Assembly (NCBI GenBank): GCA_037953625.1
Contig: CM075651.1
Coordinates: 155,512,001-155,576,000 of the forward strand
Source of the DNA: Crotalaria pallida
Taxonomy: Eukaryota > Streptophyta > Magnoliopsida > Fabales > Fabaceae
Direction: 5' to 3'
DNA: 64,000 nt
Every line of letters begins with the position of its first letter. The first letter of the stretch is position 1. Shown piece by piece: positions 1 to 12,700 of the stretch. Below the pieces are notes generated by a model. That model was not told where the DNA came from, did no database searches, and was given only the letters and a program-made list of their open reading frames with translations. Both the position numbers and the translations under genes were made by a program.

Positions 1-50
1 TAAACACTCGCAAACATCAACGAAATTCTCTCGTTAAACACGAACATACT

Positions 51-56
<6 letters not shown>

Positions 57-108
<52 letters not shown>
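57..108. repeat. (AT)n microsatellite
   Basis: An uninterrupted run of alternating T and A of about 50 bases. Its translations give only Tyr-Ile repeats, so it is not coding. Confidence 0.95.
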
Positions 109-109
<1 letters not shown>

Positions 110-111
<2 letters not shown>

Positions 112-318
112 GCATATATGTAAATATGGACAGGTCCGGTTACCCACGAGTCTGGATATTTTAGACCCGGACCCAGAACCGTTCAAAGCGGGTACCCAAA
201 CGAATCCATTCTTTAGACCCATGAATCTTTTTTTTTTGGACTCAGACCCGGACCTGTTGCAGGTATTACCCGTGGGTACACACGGATCCGGGTCCATTTG
301 TCATCCCTATCTAGGAGG
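110..318. repeat. Remnant of a repeat rich in GGGTACCC/GGATCCGGGT motifs
   Basis: This stretch is far more GC-rich than its surroundings. It carries short inverted motifs around GGGTACCC, acccgtgggtac and ggatccgggtcc, and ends in a TCATCCCTA motif that resembles hAT-type termini read in reverse. Related motifs recur at 24,780-24,930 and near 25,420. I see no clear second terminus, so this is a fragment. The class is inferred. Confidence 0.4.
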
Positions 319-420
319 TGCAAGGCTGCAAGCTATTGCACGTACTTACATTTATCATAGAGAAAATAAAGATTAACAGAAAAAGCAAGAGTATCTACTA
401 TCTAGCTATGGAGTATCATA

Positions 421-704
421 CTCCCTTCCGACTCGAATTATAAGCAAAATCAACTAATTTTACGTTTATGAAGGACGTTAGTTGATTGTATTTAATTTTC
501 TCAAATTTATAAAAGAATAGAGGTATTTTAGGAAAGTTGCATTGGGAATGAAACAAAAATTAAATAAGATAACAATTTTCTAAGGATGTTTTAGGAAAGT
601 GACATTGAGAATGAAATAAAATTTAAGAAAATTGGTTAGATTTGCTTATATTTTAAACCAAAAGAGATATGTTTTTTGTTGCTTATATTTCGAGTCGGAG
701 GGAG
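421..704. mobile_element. Stowaway-like MITE (284 bp)
   Basis: The left end ctcccttccgactcgaattataagc is mirrored by the right end gcttatatttcgagtcggagggag. TA dinucleotides flank both sides (419-420 and 705-706), as expected for a Tc1/mariner-derived Stowaway target duplication. There is no coding capacity. Relatives lie at 15,399-15,690 and 44,620-44,913. Confidence 0.8.
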
Positions 705-1656
705 TATATCTACAGGCTGTTTGAGGATACCCACCAGTTGCAGTAGGCACAAGGTAATTTAGGTGCCACACCCAGCTGGCTGGGGTCTTAATTTTAAGGC
801 CGTATGATGATTTAGTTGCATTTAATAGTGCTTTGAATGTGGTTGGTGTGGGAAGAGATATATTCGCAATTATAGTCTATTTGGAGTAAACTAACTTTGT
901 ATTTTGATTAATTTGAGTAAGTTGTGATCATTATTGTTGAACTGAGCTAGTCATTTTAATTTGGTTGAATTTTGTCAAAAAAAAGAATTGTGCATCAATG
1001 GAAGTACGTATCTACAGTATGTTTAAATATTAAATCCATTATTAAGAGAAAGTTGAGATTAACTCTCCAACCTAATTATGCTCGTAGCATGAATTATATA
1101 CTATGAAAATCTGAAGAAAAAAAAAATCCCTCTTTTTATACTTTCAAACATTTAATTTAGGTGATACTTAATTTAGGTGTGGACAAAGCATCGTTAGTTC
1201 GCTGAGGTTTATTAGACATTTGAGAGAGCTGAAAATGAATGCAGCACAAGGGATTTTTTTTTTTGGGTACACATACAGCTTTTGAAGGTTTCATGAAAAA
1301 AAAATAAAAAAAATCTTTGTAAACACGATCTAAAATAAAAATTTAGACATCAATCCAATCATCTAATAAGCGTATGTTAGGCCTTACTAAGTGCTAGATA
1401 ATGCATAACTTTTTATATAACAAAAAAGTGCTTCATAATGCCATAGTTTAGTTTTTTTTTTTAAACCATCAATTAAATATAAATTAGGGTCTTGCTAATT
1501 AACCAGTGTCCTAAGGGTACTTGTTAAGGTTTCATACTTTAAAAAACAATTATGAATGCACATTACTCTGTGTCTCGAGAATATAAAAAATGTATTTACA
1601 ATGCTTATCTACTACATTTGGCTACTTAACAAGTTTAGCAGTTGCCTATAAATTAT
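705..1656. other. AT-rich intergenic stretch without recognised genes
   Basis: No open frame with protein-like composition, no RNA gene and no complete repeat were recognised here. Only homopolymer A/T runs stand out. Confidence 0.6.
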
Positions 1657-1658
1657 TA

Positions 1659-1730
1659 CTCCCTCCGGTCCATATTATAAGCACCCTTTTGTGAGAGAAA
1701 AAGGGTGCTTATAATATGGACCGGAGGGAG
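1659..1730. mobile_element. 72-bp hairpin MITE with perfect 32-bp arms
   Basis: Positions 1659-1690 and 1699-1730 are exact reverse complements of 32 bases with an 8-base loop (1691-1698). TA flanks both ends (1657-1658 and 1731-1732). The termini are the same CTCCCTCCGGTCC seen in the longer Stowaway-like elements of this window, so it looks like a minimal deletion derivative or hairpin-only element. Confidence 0.85.
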
Positions 1731-2339
1731 TACTTGTTATTGATTCACCATATTATTTATTATCCAAACCAATAGTAATTAACAAGTAATAAAAATAACT
1801 AGTTGCTCTTTTTATCTCTTAATTTTATATTTTATTTTGTTTAGTGTAAAATTTTTATTAATTTGGATCATGAATGATTTCACAATACATGATCAACTAA
1901 TAATTTCTCGTTTAATACATTTTTGATAATATCATTTGAATATTTAAATTTAACTTTCAAGTTTAACATCTACTATTTTATGTAAAGATGTGAAAAATTA
2001 ATTAAAGAGCTCATTATTCTCGACTCAAAATGATAGATGTTGAACTTGAATATTTGATACAAATATCCAAATAACATTATTCATACATTATTGTGCATTT
2101 CTTGACTTATAAAAAAAGGGGAAATTAGTCGTAATTTAGTATTAAAAAATAAAATTTAATTATATTTTTATTAAATGAATATCTCTCTTATATGTATATA
2201 TATGGCTTAATTAACTTTTTATTTTTTTGAAAGTTAACCAAATTTTGGTTTAATTAAGTTGATATAATTTTTTTAATCTTGTTTTGGTTCTTAAATATTC
2301 CAATTTAATTTGCAATATTTTAGTTTTTGGTATGTATTT

Positions 2340-2530
2340 TTTTGCCAATACCACATGTGTCTCCAAGAGTATCTTTAATACCAAGGATTCCCTGAGACTA
2401 ATCTTGCACGAGGTCGTTTTCCTATGCCTCTCCCAGCAGGGTGTGTTAATCTAGAATCGAACCTGAGACTTCTTAGTCTCAGTCACCATTCTCAAGTTGG
2501 CAGAATCGCACCACTTGAGCCAACTAACCT
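2340..2530 (-). mobile_element. tRNA-derived SINE remnant
   Basis: On the minus strand a tRNA-like head begins near 2530. The A-box-like tggctcaagtgg lies at complement 2511-2522 and the B-box-like ggttcgattct at complement 2453-2463, about 50 bases apart. The body then continues for about 110 bases. A and B boxes of RNA polymerase III are the hallmark of plant SINEs. No poly-A tail or target duplication was identified. Confidence 0.6.
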
Positions 2531-2572
2531 TCATTGATAAATTTCCAATATTTTAGTTACAACAAAAAAATA

Positions 2573-2780
2573 CTTTCTCCGGTCCTTATTGTAAAATACA
2601 TTTAACCGAATTACATATATTAATTAAAGTATTTAATTTTCTTAATTTTCGGATAAAATAATATAACGTTACAATTTTATAATCCCAATTTTTTTAAAAA
2701 AATTCACATTTATTAATGAATAATAAAAGAAAACATATATAGATAATCGATGACATAAAATGACTTGTAACAAAAAGCAG
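2573..2780. mobile_element. Truncated Stowaway-like MITE
   Basis: It starts with a decayed terminus (ctttctccggtccttattgtaaaa) and follows the internal sequence of the elements at 18,378 and 58,100 (aaccgaattacat, then a tgactt-taa block near the right side). The right terminus is missing. Confidence 0.55.
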
Positions 2781-3489
2781 AATAGTAATTTGGATATCAT
2801 CATCATAATCACTCATAAATATGATAGTGATATTGCCTCGTCGATCTTATTCGCCCATTCGAATTGCCAACTTATTTAATTTCCTGATTTGAAATATTTC
2901 TTTTGGGTTTTTTTTTTTGTTTTTTCTTTTGGGATTTTTATTCGATGTATCTTATTTTAATTTTTAATAGCATTTAATTATTTTTTTGCACAATATTTTT
3001 ATTAACTCAATACTTTTTAGAGTTTTGGTTATAATTATAAGGGTACTTTTGAAAAGGTATATCAAATTTTCACATTTTCAATGTCACTAACAAATCTAAC
3101 TACCTTCCTTGGTGAAAGTAGAAATCCCAAAAGGGTTTTGTACATATGATTGGAGGGAAATTTTTTTTTCACTAATGAGTGTAAACTTTTCCAGAAAAGT
3201 TGAGAGAGTAAAATTGTAATATTATAATACATTTTCATAAAATTAATTACTTCTATTAATATGCTTAATTCAATTAAGTATGGCTGCCTATAACTTATGT
3301 TTTATTTATAGGGCATTACTTCTATTTAAACAAATTTTAATTTGGATGGTTGATGGGCAATTCTCTAATGAACTAATAGTTGCTTGACAAGTTAATTTGA
3401 CTAATTTAGAAACGAAATGGTAATGACTTAAAATAATTAACTAACTTGTCTAGTAACCATCCAAAATTTGATTGCATTATATAAATAAT
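2781..3489. other. Gene-free AT-rich stretch with a small foldback
   Basis: No gene was recognised. About 3,330-3,470 contains an imperfect inverted repeat (tttggatggttgatgg ... ccatccaaaatttg) that looks like an eroded foldback MITE. Confidence 0.45.
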
Positions 3490-4003
3490 CTTAGGCTTAT
3501 TGAACTTTTTAGTCCTTGAACTTAGGCGTTCTTTTGGAATTAGTCCTTAAACTTTTTTTTCGATGCTTTGGGTCCCTGAACTTTAATTTGTTCAATTATT
3601 GAAAATGGTCCTTTCATTACTTAAATGATGATGTAGCCGATGACATGTCATGTCACTGTCACAATATCGACGAGTGATGTGTTATGTAGAGTCACGTAAT
3701 ACTACATTATTTTTTATTAATAAAAATCATTTCTTTCAAAAATTATTAAAAGATTCGATTTCTTTTAAAAAAAATTTTAATTATTTTTAATCAATTTGAA
3801 TTTTTTTAAATTTAAAAAATTCACGTGGCATCATCTGGAACATTAACTATCGATTTGGCAAATGTGACATGGCATTTTTTCGATCATATCACCATTTAAG
3901 TGATGAAAGGACCATTTCCAAAATTTGAATAAAGTTTAAGAACTCAAAGCATCGAAAAAAAGTTTAAGGACCAATTCTAAAATAAGTTAAATAAGCCATA
4001 ATC
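3490..4003. mobile_element. Foldback MITE of about 0.5 kb
   Basis: The outer left sequence (aggcttattgaac, then tagtccttaaactt and a gatgcttt block) is mirrored on the right by aaagcatcga, aagtttaaggaccaattc and gttaaataagcc. The arms are roughly 150 bases and imperfect, around an AT-rich centre. It has no coding content. The class (MULE-like or other foldback) is not determinable from the ends. Confidence 0.6.
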
Positions 4004-4054
4004 TTATTTATAAGGTACCGTAGGAAATTGATCATGCCGGAGGCTTTTTTGTTA

Positions 4055-4475
4055 GAAAATAATAAGGTTTATTTATGGTTTTGGTCCCTAAAAGTTTAAC
4101 GTGTCAATTATTTGTTAACGTGGTTAACGGAAACCCACACCAACAGCTACGTGGTGTGAGATAACACCAAATAAGTATTGTGAAATGAATGATTCAGGTC
4201 CATAAACGCAAAATTCTGCGTATTTGACCATTTTGTGTCCATGAATCTGTATCATCCATGTCATATCACTTATTTGGTGTTTACTCACGCTACGTGACTG
4301 CTGTTATGTTGTTCCGCTAGCCACGTTAGCAAATAACAGCTTTTTCATAATGGGGTGGATCAAAATCAAAATATTTGAAAAATTAAGAACCAGTCCCAAT
4401 CAAAATAACTTATAGGTATCAAAACACGTCGAACTTTTAGATTTCAAAAACATAAATAAGGCAAAAAAAATCAAG
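4055..4475. mobile_element. MITE family member (GDSL1 promoter side)
   Basis: The ends are inverted: tttatttatggttttggtccc on the left and aaacataaataagg on the right. The inner part has a matched pair of blocks (aataagtattgtgaaatgaatgattcag near 4,180 against atgaatctgtatcatccatg near 4,245). The same element recurs upstream of two mTERF genes (24,214-24,690 and 29,327-29,815) and as a fragment at 61,440-61,525. It lies about 225 bp upstream of the GDSL1 start codon. Confidence 0.65.
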
Positions 4476-4615
4476 CCTTGAGATCCACTCTATCTGGAAG
4501 AGTCAACACCAGCCATCAGCCATGCAACCCAGTCATTAAAATTCCCACCAAACTTTCGCTACCATTAATTATCCACATTTAGCTACTACTACTAATTATT
4601 ACATTCAACATGGAG

Positions 4616-4625
4616 TATATATAAA
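4616..4625 (+). promoter_or_regulatory. Likely TATA box of the first GDSL gene
   Basis: A tatatataaa motif lies 76 bases upstream of the ATG at 4701, a usual distance for a plant core promoter with a short leader. The transcription start is not visible. Confidence 0.55.
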
Positions 4626-4700
4626 TCTTCCCCTGAATCTCAACATACATAACCACAAAAGGAAAAGGAAACCAAAATATTACTAAATCACTAAGAGAAT

Positions 4701-7700
4701 ATGGGTTCATATTGCAATAGCATTATAATGTACATAGCATATTCCACATGGCTATTGTTAACCCATATTCTTCTTAACATCATCGTAGTTTCCGAAGCTA
4801 AGAAAGTCCCAGCAGTTATAGTGTTTGGAGACTCCTCTGTTGACTCAGGGAACAACAATCAAAAAGCAACGGTTTTGAAGAGCAACTTTAGACCTTATGG
4901 GCGTGACTTTGAAGGTGGACACCCAACGGGACGGTTCTGCAATGGCCGTGTTCCGCCGGATTTTATTGCTGAGGCATTTGGAGTTAAGAGTGGCATACCA
5001 GCATACTTGGATCCTGCTTATAGCATCAAGGATTTTGCAACTGGTGTTTGCTTTGCCTCTGCTGGAACTGGATATGATAATGCAACTGCTGCTGTACTTG
5101 TAAGTATATATCCCTTCTCTTTCTTTATTTGTTATTGGAGTGATCCCTCGTGTTTTTTAAACATGACATTTTAGTCCCTTAAAATGTGAAAATTCATTTT
5201 TAATTCCTGAAAAAAAATTTATGGGACACTTAATTCCCTTCGTCCATTCCGTCAACTTTCTCAATTGCGGATTTAAGTGTTTCATAAAAAAATCTTCAAT
5301 GTCCTATAAAAAAAATCTTCAGAGATTAAATATGAATTTACACATTTTAAGGACTAAAGTGACCCGTTTAAAATGAGGAACGAACCAATAAAGTGATACT
5401 TCACTCTTTTTATTATAATTTTGTTACTATTTAAAAATTATAATAACGGAAAATAAAACTTATCAAACAGCTTGATGTATAATAGGTTGGTCGTAAATTT
5501 TTAAAAGTCCTTTCAAATTAATATTATATTATTAATCAAAATTCATAATAATTAACACAAGTCAATATCTCACAGAATGTGGTGCCGTTATGGAAGGAAT
5601 TAGAGTACTTCAAGGAGTATCAAGCCAAATTGAGAGCTTATGTTGGTGTAGAGAAGGCAAATGAGATCATAAGCGAGGCATTGTACCTTATGAGCTTAGG
5701 AACAAATGATTTTCTTGAGAACTATTATATCTTTCCAACTCGAAGATTCCATTACACCGTGTCACAATATCAGGATTTTCTATTGGGTATAGCTGAGAAT
5801 TTTGTTAAGGAATTGTATGCACTCGGGGCCCGGAAATTATCTATCACAGGTCTTATTCCCATGGGGTGTCTCCCATTAGAGAGAGCTACAGACATTCTTG
5901 GTCACCATGCTTGCAACGAAGAATACAACAACGTGGCTTTGGAATTTAATAATAAGTTGGATAGACTTATCTCAAAATTGAATAGGAATCTCCCACAATT
6001 AAATGCGGTGTCCGCAAATGCATATGACATTGTTAAAGACATCATTACAAGACCTTCAGCATATGGTATGATTTTTCTTTCTAAAATAATTTGCTCTCAA
6101 GCTCTATCTTGCTTATGTTATTTGCTTCAATTTCTGATAGGATTATTATGCATGGTATTTTCTAATTTACTTTGGGGTATATAGTATTAAAGATATTTAA
6201 GTGTGTAAACCCTTATGAGTAAACTAAAAAAATCTCATTACAACTAAAAACCCTTACCGTATATAGGTTTTCGAATTTGCTTTTTTTTGGTTTTTTCCTT
6301 TGCTTATTTTTTGGTTTTTCACTAGTGATTACTAGTTGGAATGCTATCATTCAAAAGTGGGAAGTGATGCTATAAAGTAGCGAAAGTAGGAGATACGAGT
6401 ACAGTATTTGGCTAGAAGAGGAACAATCGCGTTTGCAATTAGACAAGGTGAAATTCATACGTATTTTCCAAATGAGAGATAAAGACCAGGACATTAATAT
6501 TAATGACCTTATCTTCTAGGCTTTATTTTTGGATTTTTTAGGTTTAGGATAAAAAGTGAAAAAGAGTTTATATATATATATGTATGTATATATAAATAAA
6601 CTAAATATAAATACTAATAAAAAAATAATCGACTTAGTTTTTCAATAATATTAGCTTTTAGCACTTTTTTTATAAGGCAAATTTTATTAAAAAAAGCAAA
6701 GTTATATCCCTGAAACAAGTCCCAAATAATACGATAGAATTTAGAATGTAAGTGTCATGCAAATCCCCTTGTAAATCCATACCCACACCAATTTGGAAAC
6801 GTAAACCTGTATTCTCTTGCATTTGCTCTCATCCATGTCCGTGCAAGTCTGAATCTTGATTTGCTCCATAACTTCATCCTCTGTCAAGGTCTGATCTTTA
6901 AAAATTTATTTATTTCTTGTTAGCCGTAGCGTCCAGCATACTGCAAACCACACTGATCGATTGCCATATATGTGTCTTGTTCCTATGAAAAATGCTTAAT
7001 TCCATGAATTGATTGGTTAGTTCTTGCATTGAATTTGAAGCGCCGATTGCAAACCCGTCCATTGTAAGGATTAGTTCCATGTGACATTTGCTGCACATAT
7101 GTCCCGGCCCTCTTGTTAGCATTACTCTTCTCTTCGTTAAATTTACTTTTGGAGGCACCCCGTCAAGTATTGCCCTCCATGCAAACGTTGTTACTCTGAG
7201 TTTTTTTTAACAACAAATAAAGAAAAATTTATTAACATAAAGATTAACCGAGCATCATAAAACACCCAAAGACCCCACATTTTATGAAGGATTTGTTAGA
7301 GGGAACCACAATCATATGCATCAAGTTAATCACAACCAGATACAAATTTAAGCTTCACACCATTGTGAAGCAAATAAAGTACTAGTAATCTCATACAAAA
7401 AATTCCCCCAAATCCACCTACCAACCTATACACAAATAATGACCCTAACCATCAAAAAACACTTGTTAGGACTTTTACCTCCTTAAAAACCTTGAATAAA
7501 AAAACCCAGAGGAAAAATTCAAAATAAGGGAAAAAGAGCATAACAGAACCAATCAAGAAACACCAACTCCTCCCACCTTAAGATGATAAACAATACAAGA
7601 ACCACCCAACATCAAGACAGAACGGTGTACAACAAAGCTTAGGAACCAGGTACAGAGCATAATCGCTAGTTTGCATGTTGAAATAAACAAACCCCCAACA

Positions 7701-10700
7701 CATTAACCCAACACCAAGATCTAAACTTTATAGACTCAACTAACTCCATTAAGTTGAGTTCTTGTTCTTTAAACACCACCTTATTCCTTTTTAACCATAC
7801 AAGCCACATAACTGCAAACCAGGCTACACCTGACCAATTCGCCAAACAACGAAGGAAGTCTTCAGTGGAACCGATGCCTTCATATTGAAATTAATTTGTA
7901 ACCAAGCACCAATGGCATTCCAAACCTGATAAACAACTACACAATATAAAAATAGATGTGAAGAATCCTCCTCTGTTTGACCACAAATAACATTGTTTGA
8001 CCACAAAGAATACAGTTTGCAAGAACCATTACTCCTCGTTTACGCAAACTCAATTTTTTTGGAATTATGTCCCAAAGCAATTGCCACATAAAAGCTTGGA
8101 CCTTTGGAGGAGCCTTAACCTTCCACGCCTTCTTCAAAGCACCTGCCAGATCAAGAACAACACCAACAACAACAGTACAGTAGGTGACAGTTTAGACATT
8201 AAGAAATTGTATGCTGTTTTAACAGAAAAAGTGCCACAATTGCCAAGGCCCATAGGACCAAATCAGGCTCATTGGCTTGCAGAGTAACATCTTTCAACAG
8301 AATAAATAGCTCATTCTTTTGAGAAATTTCTCAATCATACAATCTTCTTCTCCATGCAAGACTCCAGCATCCCACACCAGATTCTACTTCAAATACTTCT
8401 TTAACTAATTTTTCTTTAGCATTATTTAGAAATTAAAAATAGATTTGGGAAAACATCCCTAAGAGGATGACACCCAAGCCAAGCATCCTCCCAATTTGAA
8501 GGAATTTCCACACTTTAAAAATTTTGATATACTGTTTTCAAACCACCCACCTCCCATACCAACCCCACTTTTAAATTACAAATGCCCCTCCACCACTGAC
8601 ACCCCTCACGCCTGGCCCCGACACTAATTCCCAATTTCAAAGGATTAAAGTCTCCATATTCACTGTATATGATCTTTTCCCACAAACCCCCTTCCTTATT
8701 GATCAGCTTCCAGTGCCATTTACTTAATAATGCTTTGTTGAAGACGATTAAGTTTTTCACACCTACACCTCCCTTCTCTTTATTTTGACAAACTGCATCC
8801 CAACTTACTCAAGAGATTTTCTTCCTCTAACCACAACCACCCCACAGAAAATTTCTCTGAATCTTAACCAGAATATTATTTACTTTATGCGGAGGAAGAG
8901 TAAAATAAGACAAAAAATAAACAGGCAGACTCAACAAAACAAAGTTAATCAAAGTAATTCTAGCTCCAAGTGAAAGACATCATTACAAGACCTTCAACAT
9001 ATGGTATGATTTTTCTTTCTATAATAATTTGCTCTCAAGCTCTATCTTGCTTATGTTATTTGCTTCAATTTCTGATAGGATTATTATGAATGGTATTTTC
9101 TAATTTACTTTGGGGTATATAGTATTAAAGATATTTAAGTGTGTAAACCCTTATGAGTAAACTAAAAAAATCTCATTACAACTAAAAACCCTTACGGTAT
9201 ATAGGTTTTCGAATTTGCTTTTTTTTGGTTTTTTCCTTTGCTTATTTTTTGGTTTTTTCACTAGTGATTACTAGTTGGAATAATGCTATCATTCAAAAGT
9301 GGGAAGTGATGCTATGAAGTAGCGAAAGTAGGAGATACGAGTACAGTGTTTGGCTAGAAGAGGAACAATCGCGTTTGCAATTAGACAAGGTGAAATTCAT
9401 ATGTATTTTCCAAATGAGAGATAAAGACCAGGACATTAATATTAATGACCTTATCTTCTAGGCTTTATTTTTGGATTTTTTAGGTGTTAGGATAAAAAGT
9501 GAAAAAGAGTTTTTTTTATATAAAAAAACTAAATATAAATACTAATAAAAAAATAATTGACTTAGTTTTTCAATAATCTTAGCTTTTAGCACTTTTTTAT
9601 AAGGCAAATTTTATTAAAGAGAGCATAGTTTATATCCCTGAAACAAGTCGCAAATAATACAATAGAATTCAGAATGTATGTGTCATGCAAATCCCCTTTA
9701 ACAAATTAAAATCCACCCTATTTTTTATGCTTAAATTGTTTTGAAAATCCATACACCAATTTGGAAATGTAAACCTATATTCTCTTGCGTTTGCTCTCAT
9801 CCACGTCCGTCCAAGTCTGAATCTTGATTTGCTCCATGACTTCATCCTCTGTCAAGTTCTCTGATCTTTAAAAATTTATTTATTTCTTGTTAGCATGGCG
9901 TCCAGCATACTGCAAACCACACCGACTGCCATATATATGTCTTGTTCCTATGAAAAATGCTTAATTCCATGAATTGATTGGTTCTTGCATTGAATTTGAA
10001 GCGCCAATTGCAAACCCGTCCATTGTAAGGATTAGTTCCCTGTGACATTTGCTGCACATATGTCCCCAGCATTACTCCTCTCTTCATTAAATTTACTTTT
10101 TGGAGACACCCTGTCAAGTATTGCCCTCCATGCAAACGTTGTTACTTTGAGTTGAACTAATGGATTCCAAACCTTATCAAATATTTTATCTCTATTTTGC
10201 TGTTGATGAATACTTAGTACGATACTTTCGGAATAATACAATAGCATAGTTATATCCCTGAAACAAGTCACAAATAATACAATAGCATCCAGAATGTATG
10301 TGTCGGGCAAATCCCCTTGTAACAAATTAAAATCCACCCTATTTTTGCTCCTTAGATTGTTATATATTATTCATAATGCAGTTTTAAAAATCCATACACC
10401 AAATTGGAAATGTAAACCTGTATTTTCTTGCATTTAATTGCTCTCATCCACGTCCAAGTCTAAATCTTGATTTGCTCCCTAACTTTATCCTCTGTCAAGT
10501 TCTCATCTTTAAAAATTAATTTATTTTTTGTTAACCATAGCGTCCAGCATACTGCAAACCATGTGCACACCAATTGCTATATATGTCTTGTTCCTATGAA
10601 AAATGCTTAATCTCATTAATTTGATTGCTTCTTGCATTGAATTTGAAGCGTCGATTGCAAAACCGTCCACTGTAAGCATTAGTTCCCTATGACATTTGCT

Positions 10701-12641
10701 GCACACATGTCCCTTCCTATTAGCATTACTCCTCTCTTCATTAAATTTACTTTTGGAGGCACCCTGTCAAGTATTGCCTCCATGCGAACGTTGTTACTTT
10801 TGATCTATACCAATGGATTTCAAACCTTATCAAATATTTTATCTCTATTTTGTTGTTGATGAATGCTTAGTATGATACTTTTGAAATAATAGAATAGCAT
10901 AGTTGTATGCCTGAAACAAGTCACAAATAATACAATAGCATTCAGAATGTATGTGTCATGCAAATCCCCTCATAACAAATTAAAATCCACCCTATTTATT
11001 TATTATTTATTTTTATAATAATCTATGTTCATTTTTGAAACAAAAGGTTTATTTTCCTATGCATAATGCATTAATTATATCAATAATGTCCGGTATAATT
11101 GATAGATTACTGAATTTTTTAAAAACTAAATCAATGATTTGATTCATGTCGTGTTTTTGGGAAAAACTTTGCAGCAAAATAAATTTACTTTGGTGATTTC
11201 TTTTATCTAAAAAAATTATTAGTGTTCGATTATCGGTTAAAAAAATCATTGATGTAAAAAAAATTCTTTTAGAATTAAGAAAAACTATTTTTTATGATCA
11301 AAGATTTCGTTAAGGAGTATTAGAAGTGCTCAATCAACAAGAATTGCATGGGAGTAAGAGATATCATTAAAATAATCTATATGGTGGTTTATACATCAAT
11401 AATCTGAATAAGCTAAGAAAAAAAGAGCTAATTAAGAGCCATTATTCACGATCAAGAATTAGGGAAGTTATTCAATGATCTCCTTTTGTAACATTTGGAT
11501 ATATCCCTTTAATTTTAGATTTTTTTTAATAGGATTTTTTTTTAACAGGATAAGACACTAAAAAAAGTATCTTTGTATTGAAAGAATAAATGTTTAATAC
11601 TTTAAGAGTTAATTAGTGGGTTAGTTTTTCAAGACTTTTTTTCCCATTTTTCTATTTTTTAGGGTTGAAGTTAAGCAAACCCTTAATTATATATGTGAAA
11701 TTTCTTTTTTACGCTCATCTCCAACTTTCATCTTGCTCCTCCACTTCAATAGTGTTCATATCATTTAATCCATGCCAATCAAGATGATGATAAGCTGTGA
11801 TGGGTTAGAACTACTAAGACAAAATTGTAGTATATATATGCTTCAAAGTTGCTCCTGGTTGAAGTTCATAATGCTATAATAGAGAGGCCAGCTAGGATCG
11901 TTTGCTTACCTACTTTCAGCTTTTAGGTTTACTTTTAACTTCTTATCATCAATATCAAGTTATGGACTCTGTAGAGGGTGGTATATCTACTAGTATTCTT
12001 TTTTTTCTTGAAATGGGTATATCTACCCGTAAGAATGGTGAATTTTGGAGTTTTATGTGGAGATAGATAAAAACAATCTAGTTCCATATTAACTAAAACA
12101 TGATAAATTAAACAACATATAAGTGGAAATCCATAAACTTAATGCTTTAAAGTTTTTGGTTCAGATGTGGTTTCAAACCATCTAATACTGTTATTCACCT
12201 ATTAATAAATTAAAATAAGATTAATTCACACTCTCCAATTAACAAGGACCTGAATCAATGACCTAATACTAAATATACAAAATTGTTCAATGACATGATT
12301 TTTAATGATGGATTTTTTGACTTAGCTGCTTTTCTTGACATAATTAAAGTAAGAACATATATGACACCGATTTGTTTCAATTGTAGGTAGCAATGTTATT
12401 TTTTTTAGATTAGTATATGAGTTGTAGGATTTGTATATCTCTCTACTTTCTCATATATAAGTTTTGTTTGTATATGGGTTCGAATAGTGGTTGATTCAGT
12501 TTTGCTTAAAAAAATTGTAAAATTGTAATTAAGCAATTACATTGTAGATTCAAATGTTCTGGGTCCTCCCTATATGCAATTAACTTTTCAATTGATCTTT
12601 TATTATACTGATAAAAAAAATGATCTTTTATTATATAAATA

Positions 12642-12700
<59 letters not shown>

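Noticed and set aside
55..376. Overlapping frames on both strands at the window start
   Set aside because: They arise from the (AT)n tract and a GC-rich repeat; there is no protein-like conservation.
9622..10995. Direct repeats that might suggest a CRISPR-like array
   Set aside because: Units are over 600 bases, contain LINE remnants and sit in a plant intron.
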